DNA of 64,000 bases from Microbacteriaceae bacterium (GCA_025464975.1 JAODMT010000024.1:248001-312000), one strand, 5' to 3'; numbered from the stretch's first letter, positions 41,338 through 50,458 are shown. Program-made: numbers and translations. Notes: generated from the sequence alone by a model not told the origin.

Positions 41338-42591
41338 ATGCCCTTATGGGGTTGCATAGCCGACGATTTCACCGGAGCGACCGACCTGGCGACGAACTTT
41401 GTCTCCCAGGGGTTCCGCACAACTGTGATCTTCGGTGCTCCTGACCCCGCCCGATCGGACACGCCTGACGCGTCTGACGTGGATGTGGTCGTGGTTGCCC
41501 TCAAGACACGCACTGCTCCGGTCGAGCAGGCCGTCGACGAGAGCCTGCGGTCGCTGCGGTACCTCGAGTCGATCGGCGCGGAACGCATTTACGTGAAGTA
41601 CTGCTCGACCTTCGACTCGACGCCAGCGGGCAACATCGGTCCGGTTGTCGACGCCGTGATGGCCGAACTCGGCGAGGCCATCACGGTGGTCGTTCCGTCC
41701 TTCCCGCAGGCGGCGCGAACGGTATACCAGGGGCACCTCTTTGTCGGGAGTGACCTGCTCAGCGAGAGCTCAATGCGCAATCATCCGCTCACGCCGATGC
41801 TGGACTCGAGTGTGCCGCGGTTGCTCTCGGCGCAGACGGTCAACAAGGTGGGGTTGGTTCCGCTCGACGTCGTTCGGGCGGGGGCTGTTGCCCTGCGCGA
41901 TCGCGTCGCGCAGGGCGAAGAGCGCACGCTTTTTGTCGTCGACGCGATTACCGAGCTCGACCTCGCCACGATCGCCGAGGCGACGAGCGGCCTACGCGTT
42001 GTCACCGGCGGCTCGGGGCTCGCGATGGGGTATCTGCACGACGCGGGATCCGCCGACGCTAGGGACATCCCGACCGCCGGCGGATACCGCGCGACCCTGT
42101 GCGGCAGCGCGTCGCAGCAAACACGCGCCCAGGTGGCCCACGCGAAACTGACCGTGCCGTGGCGCAAGCTCGACCTGCCCGCCCTGCGTGCTGGCTTCGA
42201 TGCGGAGGTCGCCTCGTTGCTCGATTGGGCGACCGGCGTATATGAGGAGCAGGCGGATGCGACGCCACTGTTCTACTCCGTCGACTCGCTCGCCGATACG
42301 CAGAACGTACCGGCCGGCACCAGCGAGCTTGTGGAACAGGCGCTTGCCGCGATCGCGGCCGGACTCGTGCGGCTCGGTGCTCGTCGCCTCATCGTCGCGG
42401 GCGGCGAGACGTCGGGTCGTGTGGTCTCCGAACTCGGCATCGAACGCATCACGATCGGCACCGCCATTGCTCCTGGTGTCGCGTGGAGTGCCGGCAGCAC
42501 CGCCGACGGTGTGGCCGTGAACGTCGCCCTCAAGTCGGGCAACTTCGGAGCGGAAGACATGTTCACCTCGGCTTGGTCACTTCTCGCATGA
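41338..42591 (+). CDS. otnK: 3-oxo-tetronate 4-kinase (DUF1537 family)
   Basis: A 417-residue kinase of the four-carbon acid sugar kinase family. GCIADDFTGATDLATNFV at the N-terminus binds the substrate, and the C-terminal nucleotide-binding domain has RLIVAGGETSGRV and KSGNFG. OtnK phosphorylates 3-oxo-tetronate at C4 with ATP. The adjacent OtnC-type aldolase (ATGA overlap) and the OtnI-like gene in the island support this specific member over DtnK or threonate kinases. It acts in the cytoplasm. GAGAGGA lies upstream of the ATG. Confidence 0.9.
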   Translation: MPLWGCIADDFTGATDLATNFVSQGFRTTVIFGAPDPARSDTPDASDVDVVVVALKTRTAPVEQAVDESLRSLRYLESIGAERIYVKYCSTFDSTPAGNIGPVVDAVMAELGEAITVVVPSFPQAARTVYQGHLFVGSDLLSESSMRNHPLTPMLDSSVPRLLSAQTVNKVGLVPLDVVRAGAVALRDRVAQGEERTLFVVDAITELDLATIAEATSGLRVVTGGSGLAMGYLHDAGSADARDIPTAGGYRATLCGSASQQTRAQVAHAKLTVPWRKLDLPALRAGFDAEVASLLDWATGVYEEQADATPLFYSVDSLADTQNVPAGTSELVEQALAAIAAGLVRLGARRLIVAGGETSGRVVSELGIERITIGTAIAPGVAWSAGSTADGVAVNVALKSGNFGAEDMFTSAWSLLA

Positions 42592-43241
42592 CCGGCGTCG
42601 ACGAACTCGTCGCGGCGGGACGCCGGCTCGCTGCGCTCGGACTCAGCCCCGGCTCATCCGGCAATCTCAGCGTTCGCGTCGGCGATGCCATCGTGATGTC
42701 CCCGACCGGCAGCGATCTCGCCGCCCTCGACGCGGAACAGCTGTCGGTGCTCGACTTCGACGGCAACCTTGTCAGCGGACCAAAGGCGTCGAAGGAGTAC
42801 CCCTTCCACCGCGCCATGTATCGCCGCAGCGAGGAGACGCAAGCGATTGTGCACTTGCATTCGACCTACGCTGTCGGGGTGTCGTGCCTCGAACCGTGGA
42901 GCACGATGAGCGCAATCCCGCCGATCACGCCCTACTTCGTAATGCGCGTTGGCCAGACTCCGCTCATTCCCTATGCCGCCCCGGGTGATTCAGCGCAGGC
43001 GGCAGTCATCGAGAACCTTGGCTTCCCGTTCGGCGCGGTTCTCCTGCAAAACCACGGTTCGATCACGTCGGGCTCGACAATGGCCGCCGCTGTGGAAGCC
43101 GCGATTGAACTGGAAGAAGCGTGCAAGCTGCTCCTGCTGCTCGGCGAGAAGCCCGCACGCTACCTGACCGGCGGGGAGGCGCTCGCGCTCGCCTCCACAT
43201 ACTCATCCTCGTGGACGGCCCCAGGCGACGGTGCTCGCTAG
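42588..43241 (+). CDS. otnC: 3-oxo-tetronate 4-phosphate decarboxylase (class II aldolase family)
   Basis: A 217-residue class II aldolase/adducin-fold enzyme. GLSPGSSGNLSVRVGD near residue 18, SPTGSDLAAL, the zinc His pair in IVHLHSTYAVGVS, and LLQNHGSI with the third His are present. OtnC decarboxylates 3-oxo-tetronate 4-phosphate to dihydroxyacetone phosphate, which joins glycolysis. Coupled to otnK by ATGA, it completes the tetronate branch. L-fuculose-phosphate aldolase is an alternative family member, but the kinase partner argues for OtnC. Confidence 0.9.
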   Translation: MTGVDELVAAGRRLAALGLSPGSSGNLSVRVGDAIVMSPTGSDLAALDAEQLSVLDFDGNLVSGPKASKEYPFHRAMYRRSEETQAIVHLHSTYAVGVSCLEPWSTMSAIPPITPYFVMRVGQTPLIPYAAPGDSAQAAVIENLGFPFGAVLLQNHGSITSGSTMAAAVEAAIELEEACKLLLLLGEKPARYLTGGEALALASTYSSSWTAPGDGAR

Positions 43242-43250
43242 GATCTAGGC

Positions 43251-43823
43251 GTGACCGAAGAGCCCGTTGACGAAGACCAAGCCCGAGAATCTCCGCAGAA
43301 CTGGCTCGTTCTGATCTATCGGATCCCGTCCGAACCGACACGACTCCGGGCAACTGTGTGGCGCAGGCTGAAGGCACTCGGTGCTGTTTACCTGCAAAAC
43401 TCCGTGGCTGCGCTCCCGGCCGGCAGCGCGAACGAACGCGCTCTCCGCAAGCTCCGCCACGAAATCCTCCAGATGTCCGGGACGGCGATCCTGATGTCCA
43501 GCTCTGTGCTGGTCGGCGAATCCAATGTGCTCGAGACGTTCCTGACGGCGCGCTCGGAGGAATACGAAGAGATAGTGGACCGCTGCCAGGGGTTCCTCGG
43601 TGAACTCGAGAAGGAGTACGAGAAGTCGCACTTCACGTACGCGGAGCTCGAGGAGAATGAGGTCGACTACACCAAACTGGTGAACTGGCTCGAGAAGGTC
43701 AGAGCCCGCGATCAGTTCGGCGCACCCGGCGCATCCGAGGCTCAGGCGGCCCTACTTCAGTGCGAGCATGCGCTCGAGGCGTACGCCTCGCGCGTCTACG
43801 CGGAGGAACCCGAGGGGCACTAG
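43251..43823 (+). CDS. ChrB N-terminal domain protein
   Basis: A 190-residue protein matching the N-terminal domain of chromate resistance protein ChrB: NWLVLIYRIPSEPTRLRATVWRRLKALGAV in part at the start, then LQNSVAALP, and a charged helical C-terminal half (YEEIVDRCQGFLGELEKEY). ChrB-type proteins regulate chromate efflux genes, yet no ChrA transporter is seen. The stand-alone domain next to a putative metal transporter suggests a regulatory or auxiliary metal role. A GTG start lies 9 bases after otnC's stop with GGAT as a weak site. It is convergent with the ExxE membrane protein. Confidence 0.75.
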   Translation: MTEEPVDEDQARESPQNWLVLIYRIPSEPTRLRATVWRRLKALGAVYLQNSVAALPAGSANERALRKLRHEILQMSGTAILMSSSVLVGESNVLETFLTARSEEYEEIVDRCQGFLGELEKEYEKSHFTYAELEENEVDYTKLVNWLEKVRARDQFGAPGASEAQAALLQCEHALEAYASRVYAEEPEGH

Positions 43824-43879
43824 GCGTGCTGCCCGCGCGGGGTTGGTTGCAACCAATCGTGCGGCGCGGCACACCCGGT

Positions 43880-44953
43880 TCATCGCAAGGCGCGGCGGAT
43901 GCTGTAGGGAAGCAGCAGCGCGACGACAACCGGCAGAAGGACCCAACTGGCGCCCGTGCTCTCGCTCAGCAGGAACGTCAGCGCGATCGCAATGGCCACG
44001 CCGGCCGCTACCTGCCAGTCGTCGCCGATCACGAAGTCGTACCAGAACATCCCGAAGGACCGCAGGCGGGTCACAAGCACGTTGGTTGTCTTCGGCTCGG
44101 CGATGGTCGTGGGCGCAGAACCCGCAGGGGATGCGGCTGGTGCGGCGGGACGCAGAGCGGATTCGGTAGGCGTCGCGGACTGAACGGACTCGACCGCGGT
44201 CGAGACCGTGTGCTTCGTCGCGTGACGGATGCGCCACGCGCGCATAATTGCGACGAGGGCGAGCGAGAACACGGCGATGGCCGGTGCGAGCCACAGGAGC
44301 GATGCGTCAGCGCCGGGCCAGACGGCACCGGCACCCTCGGCGCCCCAGAACACGCCGAAGGCCGTGAGCATGATCCCGACGACGAACTTGAGCGTGTTTT
44401 CGGGAACCCGGGAAAGGGGCCCGCGGACCGCGACGCCGAGCGCAACGATGACGACGACCGCGAGTCCGGCCGCGAGGGCGGCCAAAGGGAGGTTCTTCTG
44501 ATTCGTTCCGAACGTGAGCACGATGAACACGACTTCAAGGCCTTCGAGAACGACGCCCTTGAAGGAGAGGGTGAACGCGTACCAATCGCTCACACCGAAG
44601 CGCGCTGTGGTGCTGACATTCTGAGCCTGCTCCAGCTGAGCGCGATAGATCTTCTCTTCGTCATGCAGCGCCTTGTATCCGCTCGCGCGGAGAACTGCCT
44701 TTCGAATCCATTGAAGTCCGAAGACGAGAAGGAGTCCGCCGACCACCACGCGGAGCACACCGAGCGGGAGGAGAGAGATCGCTGGCCCGGCAATCGCCAC
44801 GGCGACAGCAAGCACGACGATCCCGGCAAGGACCCCGGTCACCGCCGATCGCCAGTTGCGCGCCGTTCCGGCGGCGAGCACGATCGTCGTCGCTTCGACG
44901 GCTTCGACCGCGCACGCGAGGAAGACTGCGAGGAAAAGGGCGCCGTCGTTCAT
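43880..44953 (-). CDS. membrane protein with two ExxE motifs (COG4280-like)
   Basis: A 357-residue polytopic protein with two similar halves of about three helices plus a C-terminal pair. Helix 1 has AVEAVEATTIVLA (Glu17, Glu20) and helix 4 has VLEGLEVVFIVLTFG (Glu137, Glu140). Paired ExxE motifs in membrane helices recall Ftr1-type iron permeases and other cation exchangers. A Pro/Ala-rich linker sits near residues 265-290. I infer cation transport, not proven. AGGAGA eight bases before the ATG. It lies 49 bp downstream of the ABC operon on the same strand, with its own palindrome, so it is probably co-regulated. Confidence 0.68.
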   Translation of the reverse strand: MNDGALFLAVFLACAVEAVEATTIVLAAGTARNWRSAVTGVLAGIVVLAVAVAIAGPAISLLPLGVLRVVVGGLLLVFGLQWIRKAVLRASGYKALHDEEKIYRAQLEQAQNVSTTARFGVSDWYAFTLSFKGVVLEGLEVVFIVLTFGTNQKNLPLAALAAGLAVVVIVALGVAVRGPLSRVPENTLKFVVGIMLTAFGVFWGAEGAGAVWPGADASLLWLAPAIAVFSLALVAIMRAWRIRHATKHTVSTAVESVQSATPTESALRPAAPAASPAGSAPTTIAEPKTTNVLVTRLRSFGMFWYDFVIGDDWQVAAGVAIAIALTFLLSESTGASWVLLPVVVALLLPYSIRRALR

Positions 44954-44992
44954 CTAAGTGTTCTCCTGTGGTTGTTGTGTTTGTCTGAAAGT

Positions 44993-45006
44993 ATAACAGC
45001 TGTTAG
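44993..45006. promoter_or_regulatory. TAAC-N4-GTTA operator candidate, copy 1
   Basis: ATAACAGCTGTTAG (44993-45006) lies upstream of the ExxE membrane gene and touches the ABC ATPase stop. It is the same architecture as 49040-49053 upstream of the importer operon. Confidence 0.6.
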
Positions 45007-46145
45007 GTTATGGCGTGTTTCGTCGCCGGGAAGGCGACGCATCCGGCAGGATCGATGACGATGGAGCATTCGCCGCCGCGGGACCATGACCGGGGGTCGA
45101 AGACAGATGCCAGGCGTCCATACCGGGTTTCGACGACATGCTCGTATCCGCGACCTCGGTATGCCACGTCCACCACTACCCCGGGGATTGCATCCAGTCG
45201 CGGGTTTTCCCGGTCGACAAGACTCGTCGCGGTGGGTCTGATCAGCAGATCGATCCGCGTCCCGGCTGAGGCGCCGGGGCCGGCCGTGCAGGAGAGCTCG
45301 TGGTCACCAACCCGCGCCCGAGAAAGCCCGGCTCGCTCGCCGACCAGCCTTCCCGCGAAGGCGCCAGCGAGGCCCGTGAACTGAGCTACGAAGCGCGTGG
45401 CGGGTCGACGGAAGATTTCTTCGGGCGTGCCCAGCTGCTCTAACTGGCCGCCGTTGAGCACACCGATTTCGTCCGCGAGGGCGAACGCCTCGGCCTGGTC
45501 GTGCGTGATGTAGAGCGCTGTGGCTCCCGAATCCCTGGTCAAGGTGGAAATCTCGACCCTGAGTCGTTCGCGCAGATCCGCGTCGAGGTTTGACAGCGGT
45601 TCGTCGAATAGCAACAGCGCGGGGCTGCCCACGAGCGCTCGTGCCAGCGCGACACGCTGTTGCTGGCCCCCGGAGAGCTCGCTGGGGTAGTTGTCGACCT
45701 TGCTCGACAGCCCGACCCGCTCCAGCGTCTCGAGGACGTTCGCGCGCCTTGCGGCGGTTCCCAGATGCCGTCGACGAAGGGCGTATGCGACGTTCTGCTG
45801 CACAGTCAGATGTGGCCACAACGCATAGTCCTGGAAGACCATAGACAGGTCTCGGCGTTCGGCTGGAACGTGGTGTCGGTCGTCGCTGATCGGAGTTGAC
45901 CCGAAGCTGATGCTGCCCGAGTCGAATCGCTCGATGCCCGCGATTCCGCGGATCAGGGTCGACTTGCCAGACCCGGATGGCCCGAGCAGCACCATGAATT
46001 TGCCGGCCTCGATTTCCAGGTCGACGCCGCCGAGGGCATCCGTCCGTCCGTAGCTCTTTCGCGCTCCGCGGATCGTGACCTCGTGACCCCGTGGACGGGT
46101 CGACTCCGGTGATTCCACCCTGTCGAGTTGCATGATCCCGGTCAT
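45003..46145 (-). CDS. ABC importer ATP-binding protein (FbpC/PotA type)
   Basis: A 380-residue ATPase with Walker A GPSGSGKST at residues 55-63, Q-loop in FQDYALWP, signature LSGGQQQR, Walker B LLLFDEP, and switch His in YITHDQAEA. A C-terminal TOBE-like domain starts near residue 265. It powers uptake by the adjacent permease. Its start overlaps the permease stop by four bases. The family includes iron(III), thiamine, polyamine and sulfate importers; a two-domain permease and the binding protein type point to the ferric or similar group. Confidence 0.93.
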   Translation of the reverse strand: MTGIMQLDRVESPESTRPRGHEVTIRGARKSYGRTDALGGVDLEIEAGKFMVLLGPSGSGKSTLIRGIAGIERFDSGSISFGSTPISDDRHHVPAERRDLSMVFQDYALWPHLTVQQNVAYALRRRHLGTAARRANVLETLERVGLSSKVDNYPSELSGGQQQRVALARALVGSPALLLFDEPLSNLDADLRERLRVEISTLTRDSGATALYITHDQAEAFALADEIGVLNGGQLEQLGTPEEIFRRPATRFVAQFTGLAGAFAGRLVGERAGLSRARVGDHELSCTAGPGASAGTRIDLLIRPTATSLVDRENPRLDAIPGVVVDVAYRGRGYEHVVETRYGRLASVFDPRSWSRGGECSIVIDPAGCVAFPATKHAIT

Positions 46146-47923
46146 TGGGCCCTTCCGATGCGTCGCCAGCCGGCGGGCGCCAGCAGGGTGAATAGGAGGT
46201 AGCCGAGGCCGACAACGGCGAGGGCGGAAAGAATCGCGAGGACCTCCATTGCCGTCCCGCCGCCAAAGTCATATTTTCCGAGCGCACTCGTGATGCCGAC
46301 CGAAATCGGCTGTGAGCCCGGCGGCGCGAGAAGCTGGGACACCGGCAGCTCGAGCAGCGTGGCGGTATAGGTCAGCAGCCACGCGGACAGCAGTGGACGT
46401 GCTGTGATCGGGAGCACGATGGAAAGCCAGGTGCGTACTTGGCCGATCCCGTGAACGCGTGACGACTGACTCATCGACTCCTGGATCTGACTCATCGAGC
46501 CGATGAGTACCCGCGAGGTGGATGGCAGCGCGGTCGCCAGGTAGGCGAGCACAAGCAACGCGGTGGTTCCGTACAGATGAATCCCGACGCTGTTGGTTAG
46601 CGGAAGGTTATACGCGAAGATGTAGCCGGCCGCGAAGACGATCCCGGGCAGGGCGACGGCGGCGATAAGGACGAAATCGAGCACCCGTCCGGCGAGGCTC
46701 GCCCCCTTGTTGGCAAGAAGTCTTGCGCAGACGACGGCGAGCACCAGAGTGATCGTCGCCGTGATCGCCGCGAGCCCCGCCGAATAGAGAAGTGGCTGGG
46801 TCAGGTCGGGACTGCCGATGACCCGCTGGTAGTTGGCGAGGTTCCACCGGTGTGTGCCGCCTAGCGAACCGAGTCCGTCGATGAGGGACGCGGATACTGC
46901 GCCGAATGCGGGCACTCCGAGCGAGACGATCAGCAGCGCGCCGAGGGCGACGGCGGACCATACCCGCCCGGCCAACGACAACCGATGTCGAACGAGCGGC
47001 TTGGTGCGGCCCCCGAGCACACGGAAGCTCTTGCCCCGCAGCGCACGACCCTGGGCAACCAGGGCCAGCACCACGAGGATGAGTAGCACCCAGCTGACCG
47101 CGGACGCCACGGGGAAGTCGGCGGGGAACGCCTGCACCGCGTTGTAAAGGATGTAGGTCGCCACGGGGAAGTGGGCGTCATTCGCGAGGGTGGACGCGAC
47201 GCCGAAGTCGCTCACCGACTCGGCGAAGACGATCGCGAGCGCCGACCAGACTGCCGGCCCAAGCAAGGTGACGACCATTTTGACCGCCGAAATCGGCCCT
47301 CCCCCGTGAACGCGAACCGCGTCCTCAAATTCGTGGCCAAGCCCGCGCATGGCGTTCGAGATCGCAAGGTAGGCAAAGGGGATGCCCTTTACCGTGAGCA
47401 CAACGACGATCCCCACAGGACCGTAGAAGATCGCTCGCAATGCGGCGGGGTCGTAGCCGAGAACTTGCAGAACACCGTTTGGCTCGAGCAACCGCTCCCA
47501 CCCGAGGGCGATCAGGTAGGACGGCGTGAGCAACAACGCGAAGACGACGCCAGTCCAGATTCGCCGGCCTGGGGCATCGGTGCGCAACACGACCCAGGAG
47601 AGTCCGAATCCGATCGCGGCAGACAGCACTGCCGTCGAAACCCCGATCGCCAGGGAATGGAGCACACCGACGAGGAGGGGCCCGTTGAGAGCCGTCGCGA
47701 ACGCGCCGAGCGTGAACCACTGCGTCCCCTGGCCGAGAAGGCGCGGGCTGACCGCCACCGCCAGGAAGAGCACGATCGGCACGATGAGGATCGCCACGAT
47801 GAGGAGCCAGAAGAATGTCAGCGGACTGATCCGGAGCCATGCCGGCTTCAGTCCCCGTGCTCTCACCCGTTCGCGTCGCGCGAACACCTCGTCCGTCTTG
47901 CGCTCGCTGGAGATGACGACCAT
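46142..47923 (-). CDS. ABC importer permease, fused two-domain (FbpB type)
   Basis: A 593-residue permease with about 12 helices and two BPD_transp_1 domains. EAA-loop-like regions are seen at AMRGLGHEFEDAVRVHGGG and SQSSRVHGIGQVRTWLSIVLP. This duplicated form is characteristic of ferric (SfuB/FbpB) and thiamine (ThiP) systems. It spans the plasma membrane and docks on the ATPase coded just downstream (four-base overlap). The start at 47923 has only a weak AGGG. The binding protein gene ends 11 bases upstream. Confidence 0.92.
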   Translation of the reverse strand: MVVISSERKTDEVFARRERVRARGLKPAWLRISPLTFFWLLIVAILIVPIVLFLAVAVSPRLLGQGTQWFTLGAFATALNGPLLVGVLHSLAIGVSTAVLSAAIGFGLSWVVLRTDAPGRRIWTGVVFALLLTPSYLIALGWERLLEPNGVLQVLGYDPAALRAIFYGPVGIVVVLTVKGIPFAYLAISNAMRGLGHEFEDAVRVHGGGPISAVKMVVTLLGPAVWSALAIVFAESVSDFGVASTLANDAHFPVATYILYNAVQAFPADFPVASAVSWVLLILVVLALVAQGRALRGKSFRVLGGRTKPLVRHRLSLAGRVWSAVALGALLIVSLGVPAFGAVSASLIDGLGSLGGTHRWNLANYQRVIGSPDLTQPLLYSAGLAAITATITLVLAVVCARLLANKGASLAGRVLDFVLIAAVALPGIVFAAGYIFAYNLPLTNSVGIHLYGTTALLVLAYLATALPSTSRVLIGSMSQIQESMSQSSRVHGIGQVRTWLSIVLPITARPLLSAWLLTYTATLLELPVSQLLAPPGSQPISVGITSALGKYDFGGGTAMEVLAILSALAVVGLGYLLFTLLAPAGWRRIGRAQ

Positions 47924-47934
47924 TGCCGTTCGCC

Positions 47935-49005
47935 CTACTTAATGCTCGCGTCGAACCACGTAACCACCCGCGACTGCAGCGGACCCCAGTACGTGGGATC
48001 GATGCGCTGGTAGGCGGCAGGGAAGGCCGGCAGCTGGCTCAGCGCCGTCACCCCGTTGACGACCGGCCAGAAGAGCGAATCCCCGCTCAGGTCCGCTGCC
48101 TGCATGACCTTCTGTCCGGCCGGCGACACGGCGAAGTCGACGAACCTCTTGGCCTCCGCCTGTTGAGTCGCGCTTGCTCCTTTGTCAATGCCGATCACGC
48201 TGGGAAGCAGCGTCGACTTGGGCAAGTAGGCGACTTTGGGCGCGTAGTCGGCGGTCGGCTTGACCTTGACCGTCTCACCCGTCGCCGCGGAGCTCTGGAT
48301 CAGGCCGTAGTTGATCTGCCCCGTCTCAAGAGCGTGAAGCGTGTCACCGTTTGTCGGATACACCTTCAGCCCGTTCGACTTGAGTTTCGTGAAGTAGGCC
48401 TCTCCGGCCGCGATGCCCTTCGATTGCCCGCCAAGCTGATTCATGACCCCCGCGATGAAGGGGTAGGTCGGCCCCGACTGCGAAGGATCGTTCATGCCGA
48501 CCCTTCCGCTGGATGGAGCGGTGAGGAGGTCGTTGTAGGAACCGGGGACACTACTAGCCTTCGCCGAGTTGTAGATCAGTGCCGCCATGACCGTCGTGCC
48601 GGTCGGGGTATAGCTGCTGTCGCTCGGGAGCAAGTCCTTGCCGACGATGTTCCAGGATGCCTTCGGCGCGTAGTCGAGCAGGAGATGCTGCCGATCGAGT
48701 GAGGCGAACGCCGTGTCCCCATCGACCCACAGGAGCGACCACTGCGGGTTGTTCTTCTCCGCGGCGACCTTCGTGAGCAGAGGACCCGTGCTGTCATCGA
48801 CGACCTTGACCGGGATGTTCGTGGCCTTCGTGAACGCCTTGGCCATATTGGCGTCGTACGCCTCGGCAGCGTAGAGCACGAGGGGCTCTACCGTCGCACC
48901 TGTGGCGGCGGTCGTGGTGGTGGATGGGCTGGCGCTGCAGCCGGCGAGCAGGGCGATCGCCGTGATGGCGGCGCCCGCGGCCGCGAGGTGTGTCCTACGG
49001 GTCAT
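47935..49005 (-). CDS. ABC importer substrate-binding lipoprotein (FbpA-like)
   Basis: A 356-residue type 2 solute-binding protein. The signal peptide ends in ALLAGC with lipobox Cys23, so it is membrane-anchored outside the cell. The mature part begins EPLVLYAAEAYDANMAKAF, with ASWNIVGKDLLP, VMAALIYNSAKA and FVDFAVSPAGQKVM, as in Fbp/Sfu-like extracellular proteins. The paired Tyr iron ligands of FbpA are not clearly visible, so the ligand could be another metal chelate or a small organic compound. GGAGGAG nine bases before the ATG excludes the longer frame. It is first in the importer operon. Confidence 0.9.
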   Translation of the reverse strand: MTRRTHLAAAGAAITAIALLAGCSASPSTTTTAATGATVEPLVLYAAEAYDANMAKAFTKATNIPVKVVDDSTGPLLTKVAAEKNNPQWSLLWVDGDTAFASLDRQHLLLDYAPKASWNIVGKDLLPSDSSYTPTGTTVMAALIYNSAKASSVPGSYNDLLTAPSSGRVGMNDPSQSGPTYPFIAGVMNQLGGQSKGIAAGEAYFTKLKSNGLKVYPTNGDTLHALETGQINYGLIQSSAATGETVKVKPTADYAPKVAYLPKSTLLPSVIGIDKGASATQQAEAKRFVDFAVSPAGQKVMQAADLSGDSLFWPVVNGVTALSQLPAFPAAYQRIDPTYWGPLQSRVVTWFDASIK

Positions 49006-49039
49006 TCTGTGATCTCCTCCATGGCGTCCGTCTAGGAAA

Positions 49040-49053
49040 CTAACGGGTGTTAG
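49040..49053. promoter_or_regulatory. TAAC-N4-GTTA operator candidate, copy 2
   Basis: CTAACGGGTGTTAG is a perfect 5-bp inverted repeat with a 4-base centre, 35 bp before the binding-protein start. It shares its arms with the element at 44993. Confidence 0.62.
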
Positions 49054-49217
49054 AAACCGTAAGAAACACACGTAGCCGTGCCGTGTCGCGAAGGTGGCCA
49101 TCTGGTGAACGAGGGCAGCAGAGTTGGCGGCGACCTCAGGCTGAGTTGCCGCCCGGAGAGAGACGTCCCGGTCGGGTCACTCACGTTCCGTCATCCTCGA
49201 TGCGCAAGAATGATGCA

Positions 49218-49520
49218 ATGTCCAAGAAAATCGATGCCACCTTGAAGGACCTCATTAAGGCGTTGCGCAAGCACGCGGAGGCGGTCGGCGGCAGCCGAGT
49301 ATCCCTGAAGAAGTCGCAGCGGGCGGGCGCGAAGCTGCAGGCAACGGCAAGCGCGTACGCCGCGGCCGTTCACGCCAAGACCGGCCTGGACAGTCCATTC
49401 AACGACGTCGTGAGTCCCGGGCTAGAGAACGTCACCCTCAACTCGTTGCTCGCCGAGCGTGACGCGCTCGCCAAGAACAAGGCGTCGGCCGACTCGAAAA
49501 AGGCGCCGACCGCGCTCTAG
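49218..49520 (+). CDS. small Lys/Ala-rich hypothetical protein
   Basis: A 100-residue basic helical protein (MSKKIDATLKDLIKALRKH at the start) with Lys and Ala-rich composition and the block VHAKTGLDSPFNDVV in the middle. It has no recognised domain, signal peptide or membrane segment. The start at 49218 is chosen by codon bias; an ATG at 49200 is in frame. No good ribosome binding site is visible. It converges on the winged-helix regulator with a 46-base gap. Confidence 0.6.
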   Translation: MSKKIDATLKDLIKALRKHAEAVGGSRVSLKKSQRAGAKLQATASAYAAAVHAKTGLDSPFNDVVSPGLENVTLNSLLAERDALAKNKASADSKKAPTAL

Positions 49521-49566
49521 GTTGCCTCCGCGAGAGCCCGCAGAACTGAGGATGCCCTGGCCGGGC

Positions 49567-50295
49567 TCAGAAGACGTCGGGACTTGGCGTGCTGGAATGG
49601 CGAATCGCGACGTCGGCGTGCCGGTCGAAGCGATATCCGACCCCGCGCACGGTCCGCACGATGTCCTCGTAGGCTCCGAGCTTGGAGCGCAGCCGTCGAA
49701 CGTGAACGTCGATGGTTCGTTCGTTCGGGGCGTCGTCATCCCCGGCCGACCACAGTGCCGAGATCAGCTCCGCGCGAGCGATGGTGCGGCCCTCCCGCAA
49801 GACGAGGTACTGCAGAAGCTCGAATTCCTTGTAGGTGAGGGCTGCAGTTTCGTCGTCGAGAATGACGCGCTTGCGTGACAGGTCAACAACCACGCCGCCG
49901 CGGGGCTTTTCATCTGGCTCGACCTGCTGGCGGTGCTTCGCGAGCGCGGAGGGGTCCTGGAGGGCGAGCCTGACCACGTCGACATCCCGGCCCCCCGCGC
50001 CTTGCGGAGCGAGTGCCACGGCCGCGTGGGTCTCGGATGTCGGAACGAGCTCTCGGGTCAGACGCCGAAGCGCCTCAACAATGGCGCCGAGGTCGGTGCC
50101 GGCCTCAGCGGCCTTGAGTTCGTCGACGCCCACGTACAGTACGAAGCCGCGCGCCTCGGTGCCCGCCGGCACGGCACGAAGGCGTGATGGGGCTTCGGGC
50201 GCCGGGACAACCACGGGGGTTGGTGCCACAGGCGCAACCGAGTTGAGGCGGCGGGAGGCGGTTGGCCGAACGAGATCGATAGATGCAAGAGACAT
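49567..50295 (-). CDS. orphan winged-helix (OmpR/PhoB type) regulator
   Basis: A 242-residue protein with an OmpR-type winged helix at the C-terminus (residues ~135-232: ALTYKEFELLQYLVLREGRTIARAEL in part, then DVHVRRLRSKLG and VRGVGYRF). The N-terminal half is not a receiver domain; no phospho-acceptor Asp pocket is seen. Instead FVLYVGVDELKAAEAGTDL and a loosely conserved alpha/beta stretch are found, so it must sense something by another route. It lies downstream of a cysteine-codon leader peptide on the same strand, which suggests attenuation in response to cysteine supply. Its target genes are unknown. Confidence 0.82.
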   Translation of the reverse strand: MSLASIDLVRPTASRRLNSVAPVAPTPVVVPAPEAPSRLRAVPAGTEARGFVLYVGVDELKAAEAGTDLGAIVEALRRLTRELVPTSETHAAVALAPQGAGGRDVDVVRLALQDPSALAKHRQQVEPDEKPRGGVVVDLSRKRVILDDETAALTYKEFELLQYLVLREGRTIARAELISALWSAGDDDAPNERTIDVHVRRLRSKLGAYEDIVRTVRGVGYRFDRHADVAIRHSSTPSPDVF

Positions 50296-50458
50296 TGGTC
50301 GAATTCCTTGGGAGGGGTGAAGGGCCTCTAATGATGAGGTGTGATCCTTCGGGATGCTTCAGGTACTGCTAAAGGACGAATGCTCGATATGAGGAGCGCG
50401 CGTCCTGGGGCTTGTTCTCGCTCTTGCGGAATGAGGAGCCCGACTAAGGAGTGGCCGG

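Noticed and set aside
43843-43856. TTGGTTGCAACCAA palindrome as terminator or operator
   Set aside because: It has no loop and no T tract, and lies between convergent genes where an operator is not expected.
45003-45022. DtxR/IdeR box starting TTAGGTTA
   Set aside because: Only the left half matches the 19-bp consensus; the symmetrical TAAC-N4-GTTA reading is better supported.
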